Shown piece by piece: positions 7,808 through 18,755 of a stretch of DNA of 64,000 bases; positions within the stretch are counted from its first letter, which is position 1, and the number at the start of each line of letters is the position of its first letter. The translations under genes were made by a program, and so were the position numbers. Where the stretch lies: positions 2,666,001 through 2,730,000 of the forward strand of contig NZ_JYBP01000003.1 in the NCBI RefSeq assembly GCF_000948285.1, read 5' to 3'. The stretch is from Geobacillus kaustophilus. GTDB taxonomy: Bacteria > Bacillota > Bacilli > Bacillales > Anoxybacillaceae. The notes under the pieces are model-generated. The model made no database searches. It saw only the letters and a program-made list of their open reading frames with translations, and was not told the DNA's origin.

Positions 7808-9419
7808 GTAACTATTCAGCCACCTCATAAAGTGAGCTGAATATTTTTTGGTTTTCCTGTCTATGATGTGAATATTGATAGACAAGGAGGTGAATCGCAT
7901 GTTGACGGTACAACAAGCTGTATTGACGGTTGAAAGCTTAATCAGCAAAGTCCAACAACAAAAACAGCTCATTCATCAACTCATTCAAGAAAATGAACAT
8001 TTGCGTCAAGAAAACAAACAGCTACGCAAAGAAAATGAACAACTGAAGTATCGTGTTCAAGAGCTGGAAGCACGCACGAAAAAAAACAGCTCTAATAGCC
8101 ATTGCCCCCATCTTCTGACCGTTTTGAGAAAAAGCGTTCCTCCCGCGAGCCGTCTGGCAAAAAGCCTGGCGGACAGGAGGGACATGAGGGAACGACGCTC
8201 CGTCAAGTGGAACATCCACATCATCGTGTCGTCCATCGCGTACATACGTGTCAAGGATGCGGGTCTTCTTTGCGTGACGTAAAACCGTTCAAAGTCGATG
8301 TCCGTCAAGTGTTTGATCTGCCTCTCGTGACGATGGAAGTGACACAACATGAACGCGAAGTGAAATCATGTCCACATTGCCGATGCGTGCAACAAGCCGA
8401 GTTCCCATCACACGTCACCAATCATGTGCAATATGGTCCACGGATCACGGCGCTTGTCGTGTATTTATACAACATACAAATGATTCCATATCAACGTTTA
8501 CGTGACATGATGGAAGAGCTATATCAACATCCGATCAGCACAGGAACACTTGTCAATATGGTCAAACGAGGTCGCGAAGCACTCGAACCAAACATGGACA
8601 TCATCGAGGAAGCATTGCTTCAATCGGACATCTTGCATGTCGATGAAACGAGCTTGCGGATCGATGGCAAACAGGCCTGGGTTCATGTCGCCTGTACATC
8701 CGCATATACGTACTTAGCTCCTCACGCTTCTCGTGGAAAGAAAGCAACCGATGAAATCGGGATTCTTCCACGATATAAAGGAACGATGATGCATGATGCA
8801 TTCGGTACATACCCGAGATACACCGAAGCCACACATGCCCTTTGTCATGCCCATCATTTACGTGACTTGAAAGGATTCATCGAACAAGGGCATACATGGG
8901 CAAAACGGATGACCACGTTTCTATTAAATGCCAAACAAGTGGTCGAACAACATGGTGGCTTTCTTCCTGAAGAAGAAGCGAAACGTTGGGAGCACGTGTA
9001 TGATCGCATACTCGAGAAAGCCAACCATCAGTTGGAAGGGATGACACCGTTGCCGAAAAAAGCGCTCTCCTTCGTTCGGCGACTTCAAAAACGAAAGGAA
9101 GAAGCGCTGCGCTTTTTGCGTGAAGCCCACGTTCCCTTTGACAACAACCAAGCCGAACGGGATCTTCGCATGGTCAAAGTCAAAGAGAACATCTCGGGTA
9201 CATTTCGTCAGGAAACGTTCGCGCAGTCGTTTTGCATCGCAAGGAGCATCGTTTCCACACTCACCAAGCACGAAAAAAACGTGTGGGACTCGTTGTGTCT
9301 TCTGTTGACAGGCGAAACGATAGATCGTGTTCTTTCCGCTACGTAGGGCATTTTCTATGACAGAAATGCCCTATTTGTGCTGGGCTACTTTACACACTAG
9401 CATCGGGGTGAATAGTTAC
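7808..9419 (+). mobile_element. IS66-family insertion sequence, ISBst12-like, complete ends
   Basis: The ends are inverted repeats starting GTAACTATTCA at 7808 and, on the other strand, at 9419. They are flanked by an identical 8-bp direct repeat CAAGAGGG (7800-7807 and 9420-9427). GTAA ends and an 8-bp target duplication are typical of IS66. The 1612-bp size and one long transposase reading frame, with no accessory tnpA/tnpB, agree with what I recall of ISBst12 of G. stearothermophilus. The perfect target duplication points to recent insertion. The transposase frame is broken once (see the CDS). Confidence 0.92.
7899..9346 (+). pseudogene. IS66-family transposase with a one-base frameshift
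   Basis: The start at 7899 gives MLTVQQAVLTVE and an N-terminal coiled coil up to about codon 68 (EARTKKNSSNSH). At 8101-8104 the sequence reads CATTGCCC where the related copy at 56067 reads CATTTGCC: one T is missing, so the first frame continues out of register and stops at 8282. The second frame, open from 8102 to 9346, holds the rest: PPSSDRFEKK, a CxxC zinc-finger pair (CQGCG, CPHC), the core domain with HVDETSLRIDG and CHAHHLRDL, and the C-terminal FDNNQAERDLRMVKVK. With the base restored the protein would be 482 residues. The copy is probably inactive unless ribosomal slippage rescues it. Confidence 0.88.
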
Positions 9420-9445
9420 CAAGAGGGGCGATGAACGTTCGCCCC
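9420..9445 (-). terminator. thiC terminator, U-tract interrupted by the IS66 insertion
   Basis: On the minus strand GGGGCGAACGTTCATCGCCCC forms a hairpin followed by TCTTG and then directly by the IS end. Before the insertion the tail would have read TCTTGTTTGT (still seen left of the IS), so the insertion cut off most of the U-rich tail. Confidence 0.55.
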
Positions 9446-9548
9446 CCTGCTGCTTCGATCAGCACCGAGCGTTTTCCAGCTCATGCTTTTTCCGTTGATC
9501 GAACTTCCATTCCTCTCCACCATGCCGAGCATCACAGCACGCTTCTTG

Positions 9549-11252
<1,704 letters not shown>

Positions 11253-11342
11253 TCAACATAAAATTATGAAAGATCAGATCCGAAGCCACACCGTCTGAAG
11301 CGGGGCAAACACGAGAATAGGCGATGGCGGCCGATTCAAAAT

Positions 11343-11370
11343 AAAAACAGGTTCCGACACCGGAACCTGA
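11343..11370 (-). terminator. Expression-platform terminator of the TPP riboswitch
   Basis: CAGGTTCCG-GTGT-CGGAACCTG followed by TTTTTAT on the minus strand lies between the TPP aptamer and thiC. Control is therefore by premature termination rather than only by blocking the ribosome binding site. Confidence 0.85.
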
Positions 11371-11414
11371 TCGAAGGCAAAAGGTCAAATGAACAAGACA
11401 CGTCCATCTGTTCC

Positions 11415-11517
11415 CGCTGCCTGCTTCCCTACGCTGGCATGACCCAGATCAGGTTCAAAGGGTCAAAGAACTTCATCGCGTTCTTTTCTCAGCCCGGCTC
11501 TCGGACTCCCCTAGCAG
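11415..11517 (-). ncRNA. TPP riboswitch (THI element) of thiC
   Basis: On the minus strand the leader contains the conserved GGGGAGTCCGAGAGC-GGGCTGAGA segment and, after a variable hairpin, ACCCTTTGAACCTGATCTGGGT and ATGCCAGCGTAGGGA. These are the signature blocks of the thiamine pyrophosphate aptamer. Bound TPP lowers thiC expression. Confidence 0.96.
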
Positions 11518-11658
11518 ATAAGCGTATAACAATGATGACTGACTTTTTTTATTTTATCAGGCAATTGGCAAAGATGCAAACCATTTTATTCCAAACCTTG
11601 ACTTCCACACGTCGTTTGAAAGCCCCCTCTTTCTCGGAGAAAGCGTCCTTTTCCTCAC

Positions 11659-12912
11659 TCACACAGAAAATTTCTTCAGCATTGCCCGCATCTCGTCCGC
11701 CATCTGACCGAGCGATGTCGACGAAGAGGCGATTTCCTCGACGGAAGCCATTTGTTCCTGCGTTGCTGCCGATACGTTGGCCGCACCGGACGCTGACTGT
11801 TCGACAATATTGGTCATCTGTTGGAGTGCGTCGCTCACTTGGCGGGCATGCTCCGTCATTTGCTCGATGGCGGACGATACTTGTCCAATTTGTTGGCTCA
11901 CTTGGCCGACCTCTTCGCGAATATGGGCAAATGATTGGCCGCATGCCGCCGCAACGTTCAATCCTTTCGCCACTTCGGAGATCACCCGTTCGGTAGACGC
12001 AACCGCCCGCTTCGTTTCTTCTTGAATGTAACCAATCAGCTCGGAAATTTGTTGCGCTGAGCGCGCTGATTGTTCTGCGAGCTTCCGCACTTCATCTGCG
12101 ACAACCGCAAACCCTTTCCCTTGCTCACCGGCGCGCGCCGCTTCGATCGCCGCATTGAGCGCCAACAAATTCGTCTGTGATGCAATGCCGGTGATCGCTT
12201 CCGTAATCTGTCCAATCTCGTTCGAGCGCTCCCCAAGCCCTTTCACCACTTGGCCGAGCGTTTGCACATGATCGTAAATGAACTGCATTTGCTCCGACAT
12301 TTGTCCGATTGACTGCTTGCCGTCCTCTGCTTTCGCCGACGTTTTCTCGGCGCGGTGCGCCACATTTTTCGTATGGCAAGCGACGCCGCTCAATGTTTGG
12401 GAAATATCATGCACGGACGCGGCGGTGGCGCGGACAGCATCGGCCTGCTCCTCCGCACTTGCTGCAATCGTTTCCATCGTCGCCGCAATTTGCTCTGTCG
12501 CTTTCGTCGTCTGTTCGGCGACAGCAGCAAGCTGCTGAGAATATTGCGCTACTTCTTCGGCATGATGTTGGATTTGCCCCATCACACTTTGCCAAGCGTT
12601 TGCCATATCGTTTAATGACGCCGCAATCGGTCGCAGCTGCTGTACGCGATCAAGCGGTATGCGCACCGTCAAATCTCCCCCTGTCATCTTGCCTAAATGT
12701 TCATTAATAACGGCAATTGGTGCAACAAACCGCCGATAGTTGAGCGTTGCTGAAACGAAACCGAGCATCGCGCCAAACAGCACCGTAGCAACAAGCGTCC
12801 ACCAAAATGCCGCCCCGCGAATGCCGTTGACCAGGCATGTCGCAAGACCGATCGCCGCTGTGCCAGGAATGACAACGAACATGGTGCGAATGATATAAGC
12901 GCTTAACGACAA
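11659..12912 (-). CDS. Methyl-accepting chemotaxis protein without an extracytoplasmic sensor domain
   Basis: 417 residues from TTG at 12912, which has AAGGAGG 8 bases upstream; upstream in-frame ATGs lack an SD. Two transmembrane helices (about 6-29 and 33-57) are separated by only a few residues (NGIRG), so there is no external ligand-binding domain. A HAMP-like linker follows, then the cytoplasmic signalling domain with the hairpin-tip signature [20 protein letters not shown]. It would pass signals to CheA/CheW, sensing something in the membrane or cytoplasm (for example redox or energy state). It is monocistronic. Confidence 0.88.
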   Translation of the reverse strand: MSLSAYIIRTMFVVIPGTAAIGLATCLVNGIRGAAFWWTLVATVLFGAMLGFVSATLNYRRFVAPIAVINEHLGKMTGGDLTVRIPLDRVQQLRPIAASLNDMANAWQSVMGQIQHHAEEVAQYSQQLAAVAEQTTKATEQIAATMETIAASAEEQADAVRATAASVHDISQTLSGVACHTKNVAHRAEKTSAKAEDGKQSIGQMSEQMQFIYDHVQTLGQVVKGLGERSNEIGQITEAITGIASQTNLLALNAAIEAARAGEQGKGFAVVADEVRKLAEQSARSAQQISELIGYIQEETKRAVASTERVISEVAKGLNVAAACGQSFAHIREEVGQVSQQIGQVSSAIEQMTEHARQVSDALQQMTNIVEQSASGAANVSAATQEQMASVEEIASSSTSLGQMADEMRAMLKKFSV

Positions 12913-13196
12913 TCCATTCTCCTCCTTTTTTCTATCATCAAAAAACTTTATACTACTGCTATAGCAATTTGACATATTCGTCAACGTGCATTGGTTTTCC
13001 TTCTTTAGCACCCAATCGGACATCCTTTATATGACAGGGATTCATCAAAAGTATCAGAAAACGTTATTATATCAAGGTTTTAGCCCCTCTTCGAATCTTC
13101 ACTTATTAAGTGAAAAGCAAAAAAACGTTATTTTTCCTTCAAATTGCCGACCTCTTAGGCGGAACCTCTATATTCTCCCTCCCATAAATCGAACTA

Positions 13197-13434
13197 TATA
13201 GATGTAATTTGAAGCTTTAACATTTGTCGCTTTTGCTGAGCATTTGATCGACTGTCGGGCGAACGAACAACGCGCTTTCAGACCCATGTATGGGTCTGTG
13301 AAGCGGGTGGTTGTTCGGTCTTCCGTCACGAAAAGGCGTGACGGAGGCAAGCCTGTGGCTTGCCTTCAACAGTCGAAAAATGGACAAGCCACTTTTCCGT
13401 CAAGGATATGTTAACCTTTTTCGTTGCATCTATA
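13197..13434. mobile_element. 238-bp hairpin-rich element with IS630-type ends (MITE or structured RNA)
   Basis: Ends are TATAGATGTAA and, reversed, TATAGATGCAA, flanked by TA on both sides inside C-TA...TA-G, as for the IS630 element at 39377. Inside, TCGACTGT (about 13248) pairs with ACAGTCGA (about 13369) and encloses three hairpins: AGACCCA-TGTA-TGGGTCT with an outer GAACAAC/GTTGTTC, CCGTCACG-AAAAGG-CGTGACGG, and GGCAAGCC-TGT-GGCTTGCC. There is no coding frame. It lies between the chemoreceptor gene and the Fur-controlled siderophore promoter. Either a non-autonomous transposon or a mobile element carrying a folded RNA. Confidence 0.6.
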
Positions 13435-13498
13435 TAGTCAGTTTTTCTTACTCTCCTCCTAATCTCTTAGACGGAAAGACTATTTTTTTAATTCTTTA

Positions 13499-13527
13499 TT
13501 GAAAATGATAATCATTTATATTATGAT
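13499..13527 (+). promoter_or_regulatory. Promoter of the siderophore operon
   Basis: TTGAAA (13499-13504) and TATGAT (13522-13527) with a 17-base spacer. The first Fur box lies across the -35 element and the spacer. Confidence 0.75.
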
Positions 13528-13553
13528 ATTTAACGATATTGATAATCATTATC
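13501..13553 (+). promoter_or_regulatory. Two Fur boxes
   Basis: GAAAATGATAATCATTTAT (13501-13519) matches about 15 of 19 positions of the classic Fur box; GATATTGATAATCATTATC (13535-13553) matches 18 of 19. The first overlaps the promoter and the second the start of the transcript, so iron-loaded Fur should repress the downstream operon. Confidence 0.9.
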
Positions 13554-13569
13554 AAACGGAGGGGTCCCA

Positions 13570-15501
13570 TTGAATTCATCCATCCTCTTTCTCACTGAGG
13601 AAGAAGAAACATATCGATATTTGCAAACGGTCGATCCATCGTTGGCTCGTTTGTTTTTGGACACCTTGCCGAACAGCCGTCAACGCATAGCCAACCGACT
13701 GCTGCAGGCGCTTATTCGCGAACAGCTCCTCAGCCCAGATCGCGTTGTTTGGGAACAAACCGGCCACAAATTGGAGCTTTCCATCCTACTCTCTATGAAG
13801 AAACGAATCACAGCGGCGGTAATGGAACGGTTTTCCTTAGGGCATTTTACCGTTGCGCGCCTTTGGCTGCTTGATCAGAAGGAGCGAAAGCCTCTCTCCT
13901 CTCCCTTGGAGCTGCTCGAGCTGCTTCAACGCGAAGGGCTCATCAGTTGTGCACCAAATTGGGACGGATTTTGCGCCGAAATCGCCAACAGCGTGATCAA
14001 CGACGCGCTTGCCCAAGCCGCGGCCGAGCGGCGTCGCTGTCGATGGCGCGATACATATGGAGCAACGTACTCGTCTTCGCTCGAGTGGGTGCGTGCCCAG
14101 CCGCAGCCGTTCAGCCCTCTCACCTTTTACGAACAAACGGTCATTGACGGGCATACACTACACCCGTGCGCCAAAACGCGGCTCGGCTTCAGCGTCCAAG
14201 ACATGATCGACTATTCGCCGGAATGGGAAGCGAAAGTCGCTCTCCCCTTGCTGGCGGTGCGCCGCAGCCATTGCCGTTTCATTTCCTTTTCCTACGGACG
14301 GATGGCAGATTGGGTTTACGAACAAGATAAAACGTTGCAGGCCGTTGTGCAAAAAGCGTTGCGGGCATACGGCCTGTCTGAATGCGAATACGACGTCATC
14401 CCTGTCCATCCATGGCAATGGAAACACGTCATCCAACAGCGTTTCCAAAACGAACTGGCCGCAAAAACAATCGTTCCGATCGATGGTGGCGTACTGCCTG
14501 CTTATCCGCTCGTTTCCGTGCGGACGTTCATGATCCCCGGCGCTTCCGGCGATCATTTGAAAACTCCGATCAACGTGCAAATGACGAGCGCCATCCGCAC
14601 TGTATCTCCGGCGGCAGCGGCCAACGGACCACGCTTATCGCTTTGGCTGAACGATGTGCTCGTCAAAGAGCGGCTTGCTCCCCGCTTTCAGGTCGTCAGC
14701 GAAACAGCGGGCATCGCTTTCTCGCCGCAAGGTCGGACAGACAACGAGGATGCCGCTCTTGCCAAACAGCTCTCGGCCATCGTCCGAACCAATCCGGAGC
14801 GCGATTTGGCGGAAAGGGATATCATGATGCCAGCCGTGACGCTTCTTGCCCCTTCCTTCCTGAGCGGCAAACCGGTGGCAGCTGAGCTCGTTGAGGAATA
14901 TGCAGCCAATCAGGGGGCAAGCTCCGTGCGCGAGGCGGCTGTATGGTTTTTCCGGCAGTATGCGGAAATGCTCGTTCCGCCGTTGCTCTTGCTTTTATGC
15001 AAGTACGGAATCAGCTTGGAAGCTCACTTGCAAAATAGCCTTCCGGTCTTTCGCTCCGGCGCGCCCCAGTCAATGCACGTTCGCGACTTGGGAGGAATCC
15101 GCCTTCATTGCGGCCGCTTCGGTCGCCATCGCTATCCGCTTGACGAGCTCGCGCCTTCAAGCATCGTGACAGCAGATCTTAACGAGTTGCGGCATACGTT
15201 CACCCATGCCGTCATTCACAACCATCTTGGCGAGCTGATCGCCTGCCTCTCCCGCACGTTCTCTATCGACGAGGCACTCCTTTGGCAGGCCACAGCAGAT
15301 GTAATGGAGAATGCATTTGCCGCGCTGACCCGTGACAGTGAAACAGAAGAACAGGCAAGGCAAGATCGGGACGCGCTCTTCTCCCCGGTGCTGCCGATGA
15401 AAGCACTTGTCGCTATGCGCTTAACCGATGATCTTCGCAACCGATTCATTGAAACAGCTAATCCGCTGGCCAAATGGAAAAGAGAGGAATGGGAACAATG
15501 A
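13570..15501 (+). CDS. IucA/IucC-family NIS siderophore synthetase (first copy)
   Basis: 643 residues from TTG at 13570, six bases after GGAGGGG. NIS synthetases adenylate a carboxylate (often citrate) and condense it with an amine or alcohol. Seen here: HPCAKTRLG (198-206) and HPWQW (280-284) of the ATP/substrate site, and the C-terminal FhuF-like region with LLLCKYGISLEAHLQN. It is the first gene of a four-gene operon with a second synthetase, an MFS exporter and a PLP enzyme, behind two Fur boxes. Gene content resembles the staphyloferrin A (sfa) locus and parts of the staphyloferrin B and vibrioferrin loci; the product is not determined. Confidence 0.92.
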   Translation: MNSSILFLTEEEETYRYLQTVDPSLARLFLDTLPNSRQRIANRLLQALIREQLLSPDRVVWEQTGHKLELSILLSMKKRITAAVMERFSLGHFTVARLWLLDQKERKPLSSPLELLELLQREGLISCAPNWDGFCAEIANSVINDALAQAAAERRRCRWRDTYGATYSSSLEWVRAQPQPFSPLTFYEQTVIDGHTLHPCAKTRLGFSVQDMIDYSPEWEAKVALPLLAVRRSHCRFISFSYGRMADWVYEQDKTLQAVVQKALRAYGLSECEYDVIPVHPWQWKHVIQQRFQNELAAKTIVPIDGGVLPAYPLVSVRTFMIPGASGDHLKTPINVQMTSAIRTVSPAAAANGPRLSLWLNDVLVKERLAPRFQVVSETAGIAFSPQGRTDNEDAALAKQLSAIVRTNPERDLAERDIMMPAVTLLAPSFLSGKPVAAELVEEYAANQGASSVREAAVWFFRQYAEMLVPPLLLLLCKYGISLEAHLQNSLPVFRSGAPQSMHVRDLGGIRLHCGRFGRHRYPLDELAPSSIVTADLNELRHTFTHAVIHNHLGELIACLSRTFSIDEALLWQATADVMENAFAALTRDSETEEQARQDRDALFSPVLPMKALVAMRLTDDLRNRFIETANPLAKWKREEWEQ

Positions 15502-17504
15502 ACACGCGTTTATCCCTCCGGACAGCTGATATCATCCTTTATCCATACGAACAAGAATGCGCCGAGTTCATCCAAAAACGATTTCCTGAATGTCTCTCCG
15601 CTTATGTCCGCCATGTCATGCGGGCACGGACGACGATCTTGCAACGAACCGTAGCTGCATTGCTGCGAGAAGACGTATTCGGCTTGTACTCACATTCGTA
15701 TGACTTACAAGTGATCGGCTCGGTATATATGACGAACTGGCACAGACTGGCGCCAGAATGGGAATCGGTTGTTCACCGGCTGCCAGATGCCAATTTGCAG
15801 GAAGGGATCACGTATAAACTGTTTCCGGTCGCGTCCGGCCAATGTTTTCTTATTCCCATCCGCGGCGAATCAGCCTTCCGCCAATGCGACATCGGCGAAG
15901 AGGTCGTTTGGATCGGCGAAGGCATCCAAACGGTGCGGGACGCCCTTTCCTTCCTTTCGTTGCTAACGCCGCTCATCAAAGCGGCCGGCGAGGAACAAGC
16001 ATGGGCGCAGCTGGCGAAAGAATTGGAAAACGGAACCTCCAACTTGGCGTTGGCTTATTGGCATTTTGAAAAGGAATGCCAAACGATGCGGAAGGAAGCG
16101 GACAATTTGTTCACCTATATCGAACAACGACAAATCGATCCATCGTTTTGCCCGGCGCTGTTTTTCGAGCAGCTTTGCATTGAAGGGCATCATCTTCATC
16201 CAAGCGCCAAAACGAAACTGCCGATGTCCCCTAAAGACGTATTTGCTTACTCGGCTGAGTTTGGCGGTCAACCGCAGCTACGGATCGTCGCCGTCCGACG
16301 CCATTTGTGCGATTTCCATTTTGACGGATACAAGGATCCGAACACATTCCTGCTCGATCATTTTCCGTCGTTGCGCGGCCCAGTTGCAGAACGCTTCCAG
16401 CAAACCAAAAAGAAACTAGAAGACTATGTGCTCGTGCCTGTCCATCCTTGGCAATACGAACATGTCATTCCTAACGTCTATCGTGAGGAATTGCGCGACG
16501 GCCGCCTTTGGCTGATCGAAGGAGCGGTGATCCCAACGCAGGCGACCGCCTCGTTCCGAACCGTTTTGGCGAAAGAAGCGCCGCTGTATATAAAAACTGC
16601 CGTCCATAGTCAAATGACCTCGACGGTCAGGTCCATTTCCTCCCAGTCAGCCAACAACGGCGCAACGTACAGCCGGCTGCTTCGCACCATTTTGGAAAGA
16701 GAGAGGGACTTGTCCGCTATCTTCCTTCCTGTTTGTGAAATCGGCGGCTGCTCGTTCCGCTCTAAAGATCCAAATAAAGCACGGAACTTATCGGTCATTT
16801 ATCGGGAAGGGCTGGATCGCTTTGTCGATGAAGGGGAAATCGCCATTGCCGGCACCGCTTTATACGCCTCATCACCATTCAGCGGCCAGCCGATTATCAA
16901 CGATATTATTGAAGCGTATGCCAAGGGAATCGGCCGTCCATCATCTCAAGAAACGGCGCTTTCCTTTCTTCACGAATACGTCGGCATCGCCGTCCGTGGC
17001 TTTCTAACGTTGCTCGTCAAGTACGGCATTGGCCTGGAAGGACACTTGCAAAATACCGTTCCCGTTTTCCGGCAAGGGAAACCGATGAAATTGCTGTTTC
17101 GCGACTGGGGAGGCATCCGTTTGTACCGGCCGCGCCTTGAGCGCCAAGGATTCAATATCGATGTCCGTCCCGATTCAATCACGATTACGGATGATTTGCG
17201 AGAAGCACAAAACAAAGTGTTTTATACAGTCTTTCAAAATCAGCTTGGCGAAATCATCCGTCATATCAGCCGCCAGTGGGGCATTGCCGAGGAACAATGC
17301 TGGATATGCGTCCGCCGCCAATGTGATGAGGTGTTTGCCAAATTGGCCAAAGACCCAAACCTAAAACGAGCAGTACACGAAGACCGCCAGGCCTTATACC
17401 GGCCGCACATCGATCATAAGGCACTGGCAAAAATGCGGCTGCAGCCAAAAGCGAAAACGTATTGTTTCGTTTCCGTTCCCAATCCGTTGGCAATGAGTCG
17501 ATAA
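15498..17504 (+). CDS. IucA/IucC-family NIS siderophore synthetase (second copy)
   Basis: 668 residues from ATG at 15498, which overlaps the previous stop as ATGA; a further in-frame ATG at 15474 lies inside the upstream gene. Family motifs: GHHLHPSAKTKLPMS, PVHPWQYEHVIPN and LVKYGIGLEGHLQNTVPVF. Together with the first synthetase it would make two successive amide or ester bonds, as in siderophores with two citrate arms or one citrate and two amines. It diverges clearly from the first copy, so they are paralogues with separate roles rather than a recent duplication. Confidence 0.92.
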   Translation: MNTRLSLRTADIILYPYEQECAEFIQKRFPECLSAYVRHVMRARTTILQRTVAALLREDVFGLYSHSYDLQVIGSVYMTNWHRLAPEWESVVHRLPDANLQEGITYKLFPVASGQCFLIPIRGESAFRQCDIGEEVVWIGEGIQTVRDALSFLSLLTPLIKAAGEEQAWAQLAKELENGTSNLALAYWHFEKECQTMRKEADNLFTYIEQRQIDPSFCPALFFEQLCIEGHHLHPSAKTKLPMSPKDVFAYSAEFGGQPQLRIVAVRRHLCDFHFDGYKDPNTFLLDHFPSLRGPVAERFQQTKKKLEDYVLVPVHPWQYEHVIPNVYREELRDGRLWLIEGAVIPTQATASFRTVLAKEAPLYIKTAVHSQMTSTVRSISSQSANNGATYSRLLRTILERERDLSAIFLPVCEIGGCSFRSKDPNKARNLSVIYREGLDRFVDEGEIAIAGTALYASSPFSGQPIINDIIEAYAKGIGRPSSQETALSFLHEYVGIAVRGFLTLLVKYGIGLEGHLQNTVPVFRQGKPMKLLFRDWGGIRLYRPRLERQGFNIDVRPDSITITDDLREAQNKVFYTVFQNQLGEIIRHISRQWGIAEEQCWICVRRQCDEVFAKLAKDPNLKRAVHEDRQALYRPHIDHKALAKMRLQPKAKTYCFVSVPNPLAMSR

Positions 17505-17516
17505 GGGGGAGTTGAC

Positions 17517-18755
17517 ATGCTTCTGACATCGAAAAAACCATCCCCCTCTTTTGCGCTATTTTGGCGCCCGTTCCGGATTTATTGGAGCGGAACATTGCCG
17601 GCGCGCATCGGGGAGTGGACTGATTTCGTCATCCTAAACTGGGCTGTGTTGCAGCTTTCCCGCTCGTCGCTCGACCTAGGCGTTCTCAACGCCTGCCGGC
17701 TGTTGCCGATCTTTCTATTCAGTTGGCTCGGCGGCGTGCTCGCCGACCGCCTGTCCCGGCGCCAAGTGCTTGCTGCCTCCTTGCTGGGCATGGCAGGTTT
17801 TACTTTGGTGATCGCTTGGTTGCTGCGCGAGCCATCTTCATTAATTTGGCTGTTTGCCGCTGTCTTTGTCCGTTCGATCTTTATGGCCATGGAAACGACC
17901 GCGCGCAACGCCTATATCGCAGACCTTGTTCCAAACGAGGCGCTCTCCAGTGCCATTTCGTTGCATACCGCCGCTCTTCACATCGGGAAAATCATCGGCC
18001 CGGCAGCGGCTGGATGGGGGCTCTCTTCACTCGGCGGCGTTTCACTGCTTATCGCCTACAGCACGATGCTCGTTATCGCAGCTTTTGCTGTATTGTCATT
18101 AGAAGAGAGCCGCCCCCGCCGTCCAGTTGCGCGTCCGGCAGACAGCAGCAAAGGGGAGGCGATCCGTTACATCAAGCGCACCCCGCTCGTTCGGGGGCTG
18201 CTTCTTCTTTCAATCATCCCGATGACGTTTGGCTTTGCCTATTCAGCGGTCACCCCTCTTCTTGTTGACGCGTTGGCCAACGGCGATGCCGGGGATTTCG
18301 CCGTGTTGCTCTCCGTCTCATCCGCCGGGGCATTGCTCGGCACGATCTGGCTTTCCTTCCGGCCGGTCGAGGCGATCGGCAAATGGCTCATCGTCTCTTT
18401 GCTCGCTTTTTCTCTATCGTTGCTTCTATGGATCGTCTTATTTGAACATTCGCTGCTTTGCTTAGCCGCCATGGCACTGGCCGGTTTGACCGGGCAACTA
18501 TACCGGACGTTATGCCGCCTGGCCATCCAGCTGGTCGTTCCGGATCGATTGCGCGGACGGGTCATGAGCATCGCTTTAATGGACCGCGGCTTCATCCCGC
18601 TCGGCACCCTTTTGCTTACGACTCTTGCCGAGTATGTTGGAGCGAAAATCGCTGGCTATACAATGGGATGGCTCTGCCTTCTTTGCGCCCTTGCCTTTTG
18701 GCGGCGAAAAGAACTATGGAACATCTCTACAGGAGGACGAATATGGAACGATTGA
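17517..18755 (+). CDS. MFS transporter, probable siderophore exporter
   Basis: 412 residues, strongly hydrophobic with about 12 transmembrane helices and the MFS loop motif GGVLADRLSRRQ after helix 2. GGGGGAG precedes the ATG at 17517. It sits between the second synthetase (12 bp) and the PLP enzyme (13-bp overlap), the place taken by siderophore exporters such as SfaA, SbnD and PvsC. Export of the finished siderophore is inferred from this position. Confidence 0.85.
   Translation: MLLTSKKPSPSFALFWRPFRIYWSGTLPARIGEWTDFVILNWAVLQLSRSSLDLGVLNACRLLPIFLFSWLGGVLADRLSRRQVLAASLLGMAGFTLVIAWLLREPSSLIWLFAAVFVRSIFMAMETTARNAYIADLVPNEALSSAISLHTAALHIGKIIGPAAAGWGLSSLGGVSLLIAYSTMLVIAAFAVLSLEESRPRRPVARPADSSKGEAIRYIKRTPLVRGLLLLSIIPMTFGFAYSAVTPLLVDALANGDAGDFAVLLSVSSAGALLGTIWLSFRPVEAIGKWLIVSLLAFSLSLLLWIVLFEHSLLCLAAMALAGLTGQLYRTLCRLAIQLVVPDRLRGRVMSIALMDRGFIPLGTLLLTTLAEYVGAKIAGYTMGWLCLLCALAFWRRKELWNISTGGRIWND

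Noticed and set aside
13197-13434. IS605/TnpB-type guide RNA or HEARO-like RNA
   Set aside because: Hairpins are present, but no tnpB/iscB is adjacent and the ends are TA-flanked inverted repeats, which IS605 elements do not have.
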